From positions 1-64,000 of the forward strand of contig NZ_JAGQEG010000024.1 in NCBI RefSeq assembly GCF_018305005.1: a stretch of DNA of 64,000 bases. The letters are read 5' to 3'. The translations under genes were made by a program, and so were the position numbers. Positions 17,874 through 26,860 of this stretch are shown piece by piece. The stretch is from Collimonas silvisoli. Its GTDB lineage: Bacteria > Pseudomonadota > Gammaproteobacteria > Burkholderiales > Burkholderiaceae_D. Position 1 is the first letter of the stretch. Each line of letters begins with the position of its first letter. Under the pieces are notes generated by a model. It worked only from the letters and a program-made list of their open reading frames with translations, made no database searches and was not told the origin of the DNA.

Positions 17874-18656
17874 ATGAGCCATTTGTCGACATACTTCCCC
17901 CTCGCAAACAAGGTCGCCCTGATCACCGGCGCGGCACGCGGTATAGCCCTGCACATCGCCTGCGCGCTGTCGGCGGCCGGGGCGCGCCTGGCGATTCTGG
18001 ATGTACGCGAAGGCGAAGGGCGCGCCGTCGCCGGCTTGCTCGGCAGCGGACAGGGCCAGGCAAAATTTTGGAAATGCGATGTCAGCGACGACGACGCAGT
18101 GCGGCGGGTGGTGGCGGAGGCCGAAGCCCATTTCGGCCGCATCGACATCCTGGTCAACAGCGCCGGCGTCGATGTCGATCATCCGTCCGCGCCGGGCCTG
18201 CCGCTGCGGCAATGGGAAAGGGCGGCGCAGCTCAATCTCAACGGCGGCATCGTCTGCAGCAAGCATGTGCTGGCGGCGATGGTGCGGGTTGGCGGCGGCT
18301 CAATCGTCAACGTGCTGTCGCTATACAACATGGCCGAAGGCCGCCAGGACCGGAGCGACTATGCATCGACAGAGGCACTGCGTCTGGCCGGGCTGAACGC
18401 GCAGCGCTACGCCTCGTGCAATATCCGCGTCAATTCCATCCAACCCGGCTTCCTTCGCCCACCGGCGCTGGCGGAGGCGATGCGCGACGCCGGCGATCTG
18501 ACGCAGATGTTGAGCGACCGGGCCGAGTTGCAGATGTTAAGGGAGAGCGGGGCCGCTACCGATGTGGCGGCGGCGACTCTGTATCTGGTGTCGGACGCCA
18601 GCCGCTTTGTCACCGGCAGCGAATTGGTGATCGATGCCGGGTATGGCGGGCAGTGA
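17874..18656 (+). CDS. SDR-like protein lacking the catalytic lysine
   Basis: This 260-residue protein has the SDR fold: TGAARGIA at the cofactor loop (the last Gly of TGxxxGxG is Ala), LVNSAGVDVDH in place of NNAG, and a C-terminus ending VTGSELVIDAGYGG. The active-site helix reads SDYASTEAL where a normal enzyme has YxxxK, so Lys is replaced by Glu. Catalysis by the usual proton relay looks impossible, and the protein may be inactive, a regulator, or use another residue. AAGGAAA precedes the ATG. Local GC is higher than in its neighbours. Confidence 0.75.
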   Translation: MSHLSTYFPLANKVALITGAARGIALHIACALSAAGARLAILDVREGEGRAVAGLLGSGQGQAKFWKCDVSDDDAVRRVVAEAEAHFGRIDILVNSAGVDVDHPSAPGLPLRQWERAAQLNLNGGIVCSKHVLAAMVRVGGGSIVNVLSLYNMAEGRQDRSDYASTEALRLAGLNAQRYASCNIRVNSIQPGFLRPPALAEAMRDAGDLTQMLSDRAELQMLRESGAATDVAAATLYLVSDASRFVTGSELVIDAGYGGQ

Positions 18657-18847
18657 TGCGTCGGGTTAACCGAAGCAGCGGGATTGCGTTGCATCTCAGC
18701 CCGTAGCTAACATTGTGGCTGTTGACGTTGAAGTTGGCCTATCTGACTCGCACTATTTGTTGTACAAGTGCTTGCCGCGCTGAACCGGACAGGCGCAGGA
18801 GCTACCATATCAGGCCGTCCGGGATCTGGGGCTCATACCTTGCTAGC

Positions 18848-19165
18848 TCAACGCTCGGCGGCGGGATCAGCTCCTTTTTCCCAGTCTGCAGCGCTTGCCG
18901 AAGCTGACGACGCGACTGAATAGAGCGCTCCCGGTGCGTTGCGGGTCTTCTGGAAATCTGCCAGCGATTCGCCACGCATGGCGGCATAGATGTGGAGATT
19001 GGATACGCCGACCGTGGCGCCAAGTTTCTCCAGCAAGAAGAAAATCACGCCGTAGCGGATCAGGGCTCGCCAGTCCCGCTGCACGATCATGTCGCGCTCG
19101 ACAGGCGTTGTATTAAACGCGATCTGATCTGACAGTTGCCAGATTTGAGGAAGGCGATTGTCAGG
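18848..19165 (-). pseudogene. LigA-like domain fragment (protocatechuate/gallate ring-cleavage dioxygenase small subunit family)
   Basis: The minus-strand frame is open from just after a TGA (19166-19168) to a stop at 18848, with the first ATG only at 19090. The translation contains QRDWRALIRYGVIFFLLEKLGA, SNLHIYAAMRGESLADFQKTRNAPGALYS, which matches my memory of the LigA small-subunit domain of extradiol dioxygenases such as protocatechuate 4,5-dioxygenase and gallate dioxygenase. The expected N-terminal part and the large catalytic subunit are missing. It is probably a relic of a lost aromatic-degradation gene, although a short protein starting at 19090 (80 aa) cannot be excluded. Confidence 0.6.
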
Positions 19166-19249
19166 TCAAATCAATTATTCAATGCGGTGATTTTATCGGG
19201 CCACATCATCCCCATAACGACCCCGGATAGATTTAAAAGTTCGGACTGT

Positions 19250-20293
19250 TCACGGCTGGCCGACAGCCGGAGTCGGCATATTGAATGGCGTGACGATCTG
19301 GATACTGGACAAGGGCATCGCTTTTTTTAATGTCGGCAGCGCGCCTTGCGCTCTCAGTATGTCCTGGCATGCCCGTCGCATATCCTGGCGCAGATCGTGA
19401 TGTAGCACGGCATTGATGCCCCCCGACTTGAGCAGCGTAAGGTTATCGGCATCCAGATCGTGACCGACGAAGACTTTGCAGCGCCGGCCGGCATTCTGGA
19501 ACGCCTTCACGATGGCGGCGTTTCCTCCGCCGATCGAGTAGACGGCTGTAATGTCCGGATGATCGGACAATGCCTGCCGTACCAGTGACTCGGTGGCGCC
19601 GTTGATACCATTGCCTTCGCTTACTTCGACTATCCTGAGATGGCGGTGATGCTCGCGTAGCGCACGCCGAAATCCCATCTCCCGCTCTTCTTCGCCGTGA
19701 AAGCGATTGCTGCTCAGGTTAACCAGCACGTCCTGCTTTTTCCCGACGCCAATCCACTGGCCGATCAGATATGCCGCAGTTTCTCCTGCCGCACGGTTAT
19801 CCATGCCGACATAGGTGCTGCGGGCCGAGCCCGGGATGTCTGTCACCAACGTTACCACCGGGATGCCGGCCGCGGCCAGTCGCTCAACCGCCGCTATCAC
19901 CGGGGGCAGGTCCGGCGCCTTCAGCAGCACGCCGTGGCAACCGTTTTTCCTGATGCGATCAAGCAATGCGACGATCCTTTCCGCATCAAGGGTCTCATGC
20001 AGATGAAAGCGCGAACGCAAAACCGCCGGATGCAGCGATGGCAGTTCCGCCTCTAGAGCGAAGCGGACTGCATCGGTAAACCGTTGCGGCGCCACCATGA
20101 CCACATCGATCATGAATTTCCGGCCGGACAAGCCGACCTGCTCGCGTTGCCTTCCCAGTTCATCGAGTGCCTGCAGCACGCGTTGCACCGTGTAGCGGCG
20201 TACGCCGCCGCGTTGCTTTAACACGCGGTCGACGGTGGCGACGCTGACGCCGGCCTGCAGCGCCACGACTTTGAGTGGAAATTGATGCGCCAT
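19250..20293 (-). CDS. LacI-family transcriptional regulator
   Basis: This 347-residue protein begins at MAHQFPLKVVALQAGVSVATVDRVLKQRGGV, a typical LacI helix-turn-helix; I discard 65 extra upstream residues. Residues 60-340 form a sugar-binding-protein-like effector domain (RIRKNGCHGVLLKAP, IPVVTLVTDIPGSARSTYVGMDNRAAG, AVYSIGGGNAAIVKAFQNAG, FVGHDLDADNLTLLKSG). This version often senses sugars or polyols. It diverges from the PhyH-family gene and probably controls it. A truncated Gfo/Idh/MocA remnant beyond that gene is consistent with an originally larger sugar or polyol operon. Confidence 0.85.
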   Translation of the reverse strand: MAHQFPLKVVALQAGVSVATVDRVLKQRGGVRRYTVQRVLQALDELGRQREQVGLSGRKFMIDVVMVAPQRFTDAVRFALEAELPSLHPAVLRSRFHLHETLDAERIVALLDRIRKNGCHGVLLKAPDLPPVIAAVERLAAAGIPVVTLVTDIPGSARSTYVGMDNRAAGETAAYLIGQWIGVGKKQDVLVNLSSNRFHGEEEREMGFRRALREHHRHLRIVEVSEGNGINGATESLVRQALSDHPDITAVYSIGGGNAAIVKAFQNAGRRCKVFVGHDLDADNLTLLKSGGINAVLHHDLRQDMRRACQDILRAQGALPTLKKAMPLSSIQIVTPFNMPTPAVGQP

Positions 20294-20312
20294 GCGGTAT
20301 CCGTTTGCGGTC

Positions 20313-20339
20313 GATTTTTGAGGGATTTTTGAGGGATTT
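20313..20339. repeat. 11-bp tandem repeat in the lacI leader
   Basis: The unit GATTTTTGAGG occurs twice in direct succession (20313-20323, 20324-20334) with a partial third copy. It lies 20 bases upstream of the LacI start, where it would form the 5' leader of that gene. Confidence 0.6.
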
Positions 20340-20405
20340 CCTGATGTGGAATATGGGCTCCTGTCCCTATACTGATTGTACATTTTAAAAACAGGGGAAC
20401 AAAAC

Positions 20406-21602
20406 ATGATGGCAACAAAAGCCGGTGCAAAACCGCCGTCGGACGCGTTCTGGCTGTCGGAACAAGCTTGCAAGCTCGATGACTTCATCCGTATCGTCAG
20501 CCGGCATACCGAGCTGGCCGACTATCCGCTGGCTGCGGCGGTGCAATCGAATATCCTGATCTACGATTGCGATGCCGTGCGGGGGCTGTCCTCCAGCGCG
20601 GCTTCCCTGCGCGCCTTGCAGGCGGAATGGGGGGATGCGCTGATGAACGGTCCAGGCCTGGTCGTGCTAAAACGCGCGGTGAGCGATCTGGACACGATGG
20701 AAGAAGTCAACAGCGTATTCCGGACCCTGATTACGGAGCAACATGCCAGCGGCCGCGCCGGCGGCGATCACTTCGCCAAACCCGGCGCCAACGATCGCAT
20801 CTGGAATGCCCAGCAAAAGCTGTGTCTGCGCGCACCTTCTGCCTTCGCACGCTACTATGGCAATCCCATTTTCGCCTTGATCTGCCAGGCCTGGCTTGGT
20901 CCGGCTTACCAGATGACCTCACAGGTCAACGTCGTGAATCCGGGCGGGGCCGCCCAATCACCGCACCGCGACTACCATCTGGGATTCCAGCCGACAAGCG
21001 CGTGCGCCAGCTATCCGGCGCATGTCCATCAGATGTCCGCCGCCCTGACCTTGCAAGGCGCCGTCGCGCATTGCGACATGCCGCTGGCCACCGGCCCAAC
21101 GCTCTACCTGCCTTACTCGCAGAATTACAAGGCCGGCTTTCTGGCCTATCATCAACCCGGGTTCCGCGACTACTTCGAGCGACACCATGTGCAACTGCCG
21201 CTATCGATGGGGGATGCCGTGTTTTTCAACCCTGCCCTGTTTCATGCCGCCGGCCACAACCGTTCGCCCGACGTCCGGCGCATCGCCAATCTGCTCCAGG
21301 TGTCATCGCCTTTCGGGCGAGCGATGGAAACACTGGACCGCAAGCTGATGAGCAAGACGCTCTACGCCGCCCTGCAAATGCTACGCACACAGGGAAATTT
21401 CTCCGACGGCGAGATGCGAAATGCGATCGCAGCCTGCGCTGAAGGTTATGCGTTTCCGAGCAATCTCGACCGCGACCAGCCCATCGACGGCATGGCGCCA
21501 CAGACGCAGCAGCAAATCATGCTCCAGGCGCTTGAGCAACAGTGGCCCGAATCGCGTTTTATCGCAGCGCTGGAAAGCAAGGCATGGCAGCAGCAAACCT
21601 GA
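20406..21602 (+). CDS. Phytanoyl-CoA dioxygenase (PhyH)-family protein
   Basis: This 398-residue protein starts at MMATKAG, with GGGGAACAAAAC upstream. PhyH proteins are Fe(II)/2-oxoglutarate oxygenases that hydroxylate small molecules. The probable metal-binding His-x-Asp is in SPHRDYHLGF (near residue 190) and the distal His in FHAAGHNRSP, followed by Arg (VRRIANLLQ), which could hold 2-oxoglutarate. The protein is larger than typical family members (about 300 aa) because of an N-terminal 100-residue helical region. It is divergent from the LacI gene. The substrate is unknown. Confidence 0.75.
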   Translation: MMATKAGAKPPSDAFWLSEQACKLDDFIRIVSRHTELADYPLAAAVQSNILIYDCDAVRGLSSSAASLRALQAEWGDALMNGPGLVVLKRAVSDLDTMEEVNSVFRTLITEQHASGRAGGDHFAKPGANDRIWNAQQKLCLRAPSAFARYYGNPIFALICQAWLGPAYQMTSQVNVVNPGGAAQSPHRDYHLGFQPTSACASYPAHVHQMSAALTLQGAVAHCDMPLATGPTLYLPYSQNYKAGFLAYHQPGFRDYFERHHVQLPLSMGDAVFFNPALFHAAGHNRSPDVRRIANLLQVSSPFGRAMETLDRKLMSKTLYAALQMLRTQGNFSDGEMRNAIAACAEGYAFPSNLDRDQPIDGMAPQTQQQIMLQALEQQWPESRFIAALESKAWQQQT

Positions 21603-21709
21603 GTTGCCGCCCATCGCTACTGCCGCCTCGGACGGTTTCCGGGATCAATCTGCGCCAGAAAAAAATCGACATAAAAAGAGAGAACGGAGACAATGGAGAC
21701 AACGGAGAA

Positions 21710-21775
21710 ATACGTATCGGACTGATCGGTGCTGGCTACATGGGCAAGACCCGCAGCTGGATTTCCTTGCGCTGA
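21710..21775 (+). pseudogene. Gfo/Idh/MocA-family oxidoreductase, N-terminal remnant
   Basis: Only 21 codons remain, reading IRIGLIGAGYMGKTRSW then a stop. IGLIGAGxMGKxH is the start of the NAD-binding fold in Gfo/Idh/MocA dehydrogenases. An ATG with GGAGACA upstream (21693) is in a different frame, so the remnant is probably frameshifted as well as truncated. The break falls about 40 bases before the next gene, suggesting a deletion that joined the LacI/PhyH locus to the tartrate locus. Confidence 0.6.
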
Positions 21776-21817
21776 CGGTGCGGCGATTAAGCCGTTTTCA
21801 AAGATCCCGCAAAGTCT

Positions 21818-22735
21818 CTATTGCGTAGCAGGCGCCAACTCTTCCGCAATAAAGTCCACGAACGCACGAATGCGGTTCGACATCTGATGACGCTGTGAAT
21901 AGACCGCAAAAATATCTGCGTTGGGCGTCTCGCAATGAGGCAGCACCTGAACCAGCTTGCCGTCCTGCAGATACTGTTTGATATCCCATTCGGCTCGCAA
22001 CAAAATCCCATGGTCATCCAGAGCCCATTTCACGGCGATTTCGCCATCATTGGTTGTCAGATTTCCGCGGATCTTCACGGTCTCCGTCTTCCTGGCCGCC
22101 CCGCTTCCGGTCGTCAGGCGCCAGACGCCGTAAGCTTCATCCCCTTGCCGAATACCGATGCAATTGTGCTTCGCCAGATCGTGCGGGGTGATTGGCGTAC
22201 CACGCCGCGCCAGGTAAGCCGGCGTCGCGCATAACACGCGTCGATTGGGAGCCAGGCGCCGCGCGACGACGCGCGTATCCGGCGGCTCGCCGAACCGGAT
22301 GCAGACGTCGAATGCGTCGTCAGTCAGCGGCGGCGGCGTAACCGAAAGTTGCAGTTGTACCGAGACTTGCGGATAAGCAGCGACGAATTTAGAGATCGCC
22401 GGTGCAACATGACTTCTCCCGAACCCAAGTGTTGCGTTGACGCGCAGCAGACCTTCCGGCCGCTTCTTGGCGCTGCCAAGCAACTCCGAAAGTTCGTTTA
22501 TTTCATCCAGAATCCGGCGCGCATGCTCCAGGTAAAGCTCGCCCTCCGGCGTCAGCATCATGCGCCGAGTCGTCCGATTAACCAGCGGCACGCCAGCGCG
22601 GCTCTCCATTTGCGTCAAATGCTTGCTGACTGCAGCTGCTGTCAGCCCCAACTCGCGGGCGGCAGCGCTGAGGCTTCCAGAGGCTGCCAGCGTCGAGAAA
22701 AAGCTCAAATCGGACGGAAGAACGGTATCTTGCAT
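21818..22735 (-). CDS. LysR-family regulator of the tartrate/D-malate locus
   Basis: This 305-residue protein has an N-terminal helix-turn-helix (FFSTLAASGSLSAAARELGLTAAAVSKHLTQME) and an effector-binding domain (RVNATLGFGRSHVAPAISKF onwards). The branch resembles TtdR/DmlR regulators. It is divergent, with 114 bases between starts, from the tartrate/D-malate dehydrogenase gene, the classic arrangement for an inducer-dependent activator. The inducer is probably tartrate or malate. Confidence 0.85.
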   Translation of the reverse strand: MQDTVLPSDLSFFSTLAASGSLSAAARELGLTAAAVSKHLTQMESRAGVPLVNRTTRRMMLTPEGELYLEHARRILDEINELSELLGSAKKRPEGLLRVNATLGFGRSHVAPAISKFVAAYPQVSVQLQLSVTPPPLTDDAFDVCIRFGEPPDTRVVARRLAPNRRVLCATPAYLARRGTPITPHDLAKHNCIGIRQGDEAYGVWRLTTGSGAARKTETVKIRGNLTTNDGEIAVKWALDDHGILLRAEWDIKQYLQDGKLVQVLPHCETPNADIFAVYSQRHQMSNRIRAFVDFIAEELAPATQ

Positions 22736-22849
22736 GGTCTCTCACTTGTAAATTAAAGTTAAGAATGCTTTAAGTTTAGCACCGGTTTTTGCAAATAAAT
22801 GGAGGGTAAAGTGCACGCACACCAAACATTTTTTGAAAGGGCAGGAGGC

Positions 22850-23947
22850 ATGAAAACCTATCGCATCGCAACTATTCCGGGTGACGGCATCGGCAAGGAA
22901 GTCGTTCCCGCGGGCCGACAGGTGCTCGCAGCGCTGGCCAAGACAAACAAGACATTTGCATTCGAATTCCAAGATTTTGACTGGGGCGGCGATTACTACC
23001 GCAAGACCGGCGCGATGATGCCGGCCGATGGTCTGGATGCGCTGCGTGACAAGGACGCAATCTTGTTCGGTTCGGCAGGCGACCCGGATATTCCTGATCA
23101 CATTACCCTGTGGGGCCTGCGCCTGAAAATCTGCCAAGGCTTTGATCAATACGCCAACGTGCGCCCGACCCGCATTCTGCCGGGCATCGATGCGCCGTTG
23201 AAGCGGTGCAAGCAAGACGACCTGAACTGGGTAATCGTCCGTGAAAACTCGGAAGGCGAATATGCCGGCGTCGGTGGCCGCGTGCACCAAGGCCATCCGA
23301 TCGAAGCAGCAACTGACGTCTCGATGATGACGCGTGCCGGTGTGGAACGCATCATGCGCTTCGCGTTCCGTCTGGCGCAATCCCGCCCACGCAAGTTGCT
23401 GACCGTCGTCACCAAGAGCAATGCGCAACGTCACGCCATGGTGATGTGGGATGAAATCGCGGTTCAAATTGCAAAAGAATTCCCTGATGTGACTTGGGAC
23501 AAAGAACTGGTCGACGCGGCAACGGCGCGCATGGTCAACCGTCCCGCAACGCTCGACACGATCGTCGCCACCAATCTGCACGCAGATATTCTGAGCGATC
23601 TGGCAGCGGCACTGGCCGGCAGCCTGGGTATTGCGCCGACCGGCAATATCGATCCGGAGCGCCGCTACCCATCGATGTTCGAACCGATCCATGGTTCGGC
23701 ATTCGACATCATGGGCAAGGGCTTGGCCAACCCGGTCGGTACTTTCTGGTCGGTTGTGATGCTGCTCGAACATCTGGGCGAATACGACGCCGCAAAGCGC
23801 GTCATGCACGCTGTCGAAGCAGTTACCGCCGACACTTCCTTGCATACCCGCGATCTGGGCGGCAACGCCACAACAGCGCAAGTGACTGCCGCTGTTTGTG
23901 CATTCCTTGAAAAGGCCGCAGTTCCGGCAGAAAAAGCTGCTGCGTAG
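22850..23947 (+). CDS. ttuC: Tartrate dehydrogenase / D-malate dehydrogenase (decarboxylating)
   Basis: This 365-residue member of the isocitrate/isopropylmalate dehydrogenase family acts in the cytosol with NAD and a divalent metal. Visible motifs are IPGDGIGKEVVPAG at the start, FGSAGDPDIPDHITLWGLRL, RENSEGEYAGVGG (substrate loop), VTKSNAQRHAMVMWDE, ATNLHADILSDLAAALAGSLGIAPTGNI (metal Asp residues), and FEPIHGSAFDIMGKG. I start at MKTYRIA, as family proteins do; an upstream GTG at 22811 with GGAGGG is an alternative adding 13 residues. A 6-bp hairpin (23957-23973) follows the stop. Neighbouring glycerate kinase and MFS genes favour tartrate use, although D-malate is possible. Confidence 0.87.
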   Translation: MKTYRIATIPGDGIGKEVVPAGRQVLAALAKTNKTFAFEFQDFDWGGDYYRKTGAMMPADGLDALRDKDAILFGSAGDPDIPDHITLWGLRLKICQGFDQYANVRPTRILPGIDAPLKRCKQDDLNWVIVRENSEGEYAGVGGRVHQGHPIEAATDVSMMTRAGVERIMRFAFRLAQSRPRKLLTVVTKSNAQRHAMVMWDEIAVQIAKEFPDVTWDKELVDAATARMVNRPATLDTIVATNLHADILSDLAAALAGSLGIAPTGNIDPERRYPSMFEPIHGSAFDIMGKGLANPVGTFWSVVMLLEHLGEYDAAKRVMHAVEAVTADTSLHTRDLGGNATTAQVTAAVCAFLEKAAVPAEKAAA

Positions 23948-24110
23948 CCATCAGCCGCCCGGCAAGTCCGGGCAGACAAAACATAAAAATATGGGGAGCA
24001 AACCGGCCTGCACTGAGCCGCGGTTTCATTACTCCTTGCAAAAATAAAGCTGGAGACATCATGTTTATTGCACTTACTGCGTTCCGGTTGCTTTCGACGA
24101 GGACCGGGAA

Positions 24111-25439
24111 ATGAGCACTTCCAACGATCCCAAGCTTTCCGGCAGTTTCGACGCCCAATCCGTTACGCGCATCGATCGCTTGTTGAAAGACATGTTTGGC
24201 GCCGCTGTTGCGGTCGCGCAGCCGACTTCGCGCGTTCCGGAATTCTTGCCGGCGCCTCCTCGTGGACGTTTGATTGTCATTGGCGCAGGCAAGGCGTCTG
24301 CGGCAATGGCCAAGGCTGTCGAGGACAACTGGAGCGGGCCGCTGGAAGGCATCGTCGTTACTCGTTACGGTTATGCGGTTCCTTGCCGACGAATCGAGAT
24401 TCTGGAGGCATCGCATCCTGTGCCTGACGCAAACGGCCTGAAAGCCGCTGAAAGAATTCTCAAATGCGTCAGCGGACTGACCGCGGACGACATGGTTCTT
24501 TGCCTGATCTCTGGCGGCGGCTCTGCACTACTGCCATTGCCGGCTGAAGGCCTGACGCTGCAGGACAAGCAGGAAATCAATCAAGCGCTGCTGGCCAGCG
24601 GCGCCAGCATCTCTGAAATGAACTGCGTGCGCCGCCATCTCTCCGCCATCAAGGGCGGCCGTCTGGCGGCGGCTTGCTATCCCGCTCGCGTCGTCAATCT
24701 GATTATTTCCGATGCGCCGGCAGACGGCTTGAATGACATCGCCTCGGGTCCGACGGTAGCAGATGCCTCTACCTGTGCGGATGCGCTTGCCGTGCTGCGC
24801 CGTTACGCCATCGAGGTGGCGCCGGCAGTGATCGCCTTGCTGGAAAGCGGGCGCTCAGAATCCTTGAAGCCGGACGATCCTCGCCTTCCGCATATCGAAA
24901 CGCATCTGATTGCCACGCCTCAACTTGCCCTGGAAGCCGCGGCCAAGCTTGCTAAAGAGGTCGGGATCAGCGCCCATATTCTCAGCGACGCCATTGAAGG
25001 CGAAGCACGCGACGTCGGCAAAGTCATGGCAGCGATTGCCAGGCAGGTCAATCGACGCGCTCAACCATTTACGCCTCCCTGCGTTTTGCTGTCGGGTGGG
25101 GAAACTACTGTCACGATCCGCGGCAACGGCCGCGGTGGGCGCAACGTCGAATTCCTGCTGTCGCTAGGCATCGCCCTGGACGGAGAAGATGGCGTCTTTG
25201 CTATCGCCGGCGACACGGATGGCATGGACGGCCAGGAAGCAATAGCTGGCGCTCTGCTGAGACCCGACACCCTTGCACGCGCAAGGAAGCATGACATCCA
25301 TCCGCTCGCAAGCCTTGAAAACAATGATGCTCATGGTTTTTTTCAGGCACTCGGTGATTCGGTCGTCACCGGCCCCACGCTGACCAACGTGAATGACTTT
25401 CGCGCCATTTTCATTGCTGCTCAGCCAGACAATATCTAA
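24111..25439 (+). CDS. ttuD: Glycerate 2-kinase (MOFRL family)
   Basis: This 442-residue protein matches the GckA/TtuD family: IGAGKASAAMAKAVE (N-terminal nucleotide-binding fold), SGGGSALLPLPAEG, IKGGRLA, and the C-terminal MOFRL domain SGGETTVTIRGNGRGGRNVEFLLSL. It phosphorylates D-glycerate. That is the product expected when tartrate is dehydrogenated and decarboxylated, so it joins tartrate catabolism to glycolysis. In older annotations the same family is called hydroxypyruvate reductase. GAGGACCGGGAA precedes the ATG. It lies 163 bases after the dehydrogenase and 77 before the transporter, in one apparent operon. Confidence 0.85.
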   Translation: MSTSNDPKLSGSFDAQSVTRIDRLLKDMFGAAVAVAQPTSRVPEFLPAPPRGRLIVIGAGKASAAMAKAVEDNWSGPLEGIVVTRYGYAVPCRRIEILEASHPVPDANGLKAAERILKCVSGLTADDMVLCLISGGGSALLPLPAEGLTLQDKQEINQALLASGASISEMNCVRRHLSAIKGGRLAAACYPARVVNLIISDAPADGLNDIASGPTVADASTCADALAVLRRYAIEVAPAVIALLESGRSESLKPDDPRLPHIETHLIATPQLALEAAAKLAKEVGISAHILSDAIEGEARDVGKVMAAIARQVNRRAQPFTPPCVLLSGGETTVTIRGNGRGGRNVEFLLSLGIALDGEDGVFAIAGDTDGMDGQEAIAGALLRPDTLARARKHDIHPLASLENNDAHGFFQALGDSVVTGPTLTNVNDFRAIFIAAQPDNI

Positions 25440-25516
25440 AGGAATATTCAAAGCAGGAGCGGACGCCTTTCGTCTGAATTTAACAATGCAACGCTATAAC
25501 CTCCAAGGAGGAGACA

Positions 25517-26827
25517 ATGAAATCAGATCTCGAATCACGCGTATCCCGCAAGCTCATGTGGCGCATCATTCCGTTTGTCATGGTGCTTTACTTTGTCAGC
25601 TTCCTCGACCGTGTCAACGTTGGCTTTGCTGCAATGACGATGAATAAGGCAATCGGCCTCTCGCCCACGGCATTTGGCTTGGGCGGCGGCCTGTTTTTCA
25701 TCGGCTACTTCCTGTTTGAAGTCCCGTCCAACCTGATACTTCATCGTGTCGGCGCACGTATCTGGATCGCACGAGTGATGGTCACCTGGGGCATCATCTC
25801 TGCAATATCGGCCTTTGCTGTCGGACCGAACAGCTTCTATGTACTGCGTTTCTTGCTGGGTGTTGCCGAAGCAGGCTTCTTCCCCGGAATCATTCTCTAT
25901 TTGAGTTTGTGGTTCCCGGTGAAACAACGCGCAGTCGCGGCAGCCTGGTTCATGGCCGCGGCGCCGATTTCTGTCGCGATCGGCTCCCCATTGTCAGGCG
26001 CAATCATGCAGTTGCCCCCCGTCTTCGGCTTGGCTGACTGGCAGATGCTGTACATCATTGAGGCAGTCCCGACAGTGATTCTTGGCTTTTTCGTATTGAA
26101 GTATCTAACCGATACACCTTCGAAAGCGGAATGGCTGGCAGCCGATGAGCGTGATTGGCTGATTGCCAAGCTGAAGAGTGAAGCAGATGCCAAACAATCC
26201 AATACCGGCCACACTGCCGGGGCGCTCAGCGCATTGAAAGACCCTCGTGTTCTGGCTCTCGCGCTCATCTATTTCGGCACCTCCGCCGGCCTTTATACGC
26301 TGGGCCTTTGGGCGCCGCTGATCATTCGTGAATTTGGCTTTACTCCATGGGAAACCGGATTGCTGACCGGTGTGCCGAGTGTTGCCGCTGTGGTCGCCAT
26401 GATCCTATGGGCGAAGCATTCGGATCGCACGGTAGAGCGCACCTGGCACGTCGTGATTCCTTGTGTACTTGCATGCATAGGTCTTGTTTTTGCCGGCCTG
26501 GCGACGACAGCGTTGTTGGTGGTTCTTGCACTTGTCGCGGTAAATGTCGGTATCAGTTCCGCCAAAGCGCCGTTATGGGCAATGCCAAGTTCCTTCCTTT
26601 CGGGAGCAGGTGCTGCCGCCGGCATAGCAATGATCAACTCCGTAGGCAATCTTGGCGGCTTCGTTGGCCCGTTTGCGATCGGCTGGCTGAAGAATGCGAC
26701 CGGCGGATATGCTGCCGGCCTCTACGTAGTTGCGGCAACGCTGGCAGTGTCGGCAGTAGTAACACTGCTGCTAAGCCGCCAGGCAAGGCGAGTATCTGCA
26801 GTCGGTCGTCCGCGTCACGGCCATTAA
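25517..26827 (+). CDS. ttuB: MFS transporter, tartrate-type anion:cation symporter
   Basis: This 436-residue inner-membrane protein with about twelve helices belongs to the ACS group of the major facilitator superfamily. The signature is FVSFLDRVNVGFAAMTMNKAIGLSPTAFGLGGGLFFIGYFLFEVPSNLILHRVGAR, very like TtuB and phthalate/galactarate carriers. A perfect AAGGAGGAGA site precedes the ATG. As the third gene after dehydrogenase and kinase it most likely imports tartrate or a related hydroxy-acid. A weak 6-bp hairpin sits just after the stop, between it and the convergent sensor gene. Confidence 0.87.
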   Translation: MKSDLESRVSRKLMWRIIPFVMVLYFVSFLDRVNVGFAAMTMNKAIGLSPTAFGLGGGLFFIGYFLFEVPSNLILHRVGARIWIARVMVTWGIISAISAFAVGPNSFYVLRFLLGVAEAGFFPGIILYLSLWFPVKQRAVAAAWFMAAAPISVAIGSPLSGAIMQLPPVFGLADWQMLYIIEAVPTVILGFFVLKYLTDTPSKAEWLAADERDWLIAKLKSEADAKQSNTGHTAGALSALKDPRVLALALIYFGTSAGLYTLGLWAPLIIREFGFTPWETGLLTGVPSVAAVVAMILWAKHSDRTVERTWHVVIPCVLACIGLVFAGLATTALLVVLALVAVNVGISSAKAPLWAMPSSFLSGAGAAAGIAMINSVGNLGGFVGPFAIGWLKNATGGYAAGLYVVAATLAVSAVVTLLLSRQARRVSAVGRPRHGH

Positions 26828-26860
26828 GTCAGAAAAACTATTTCTGGCAGCGAACTCCGT

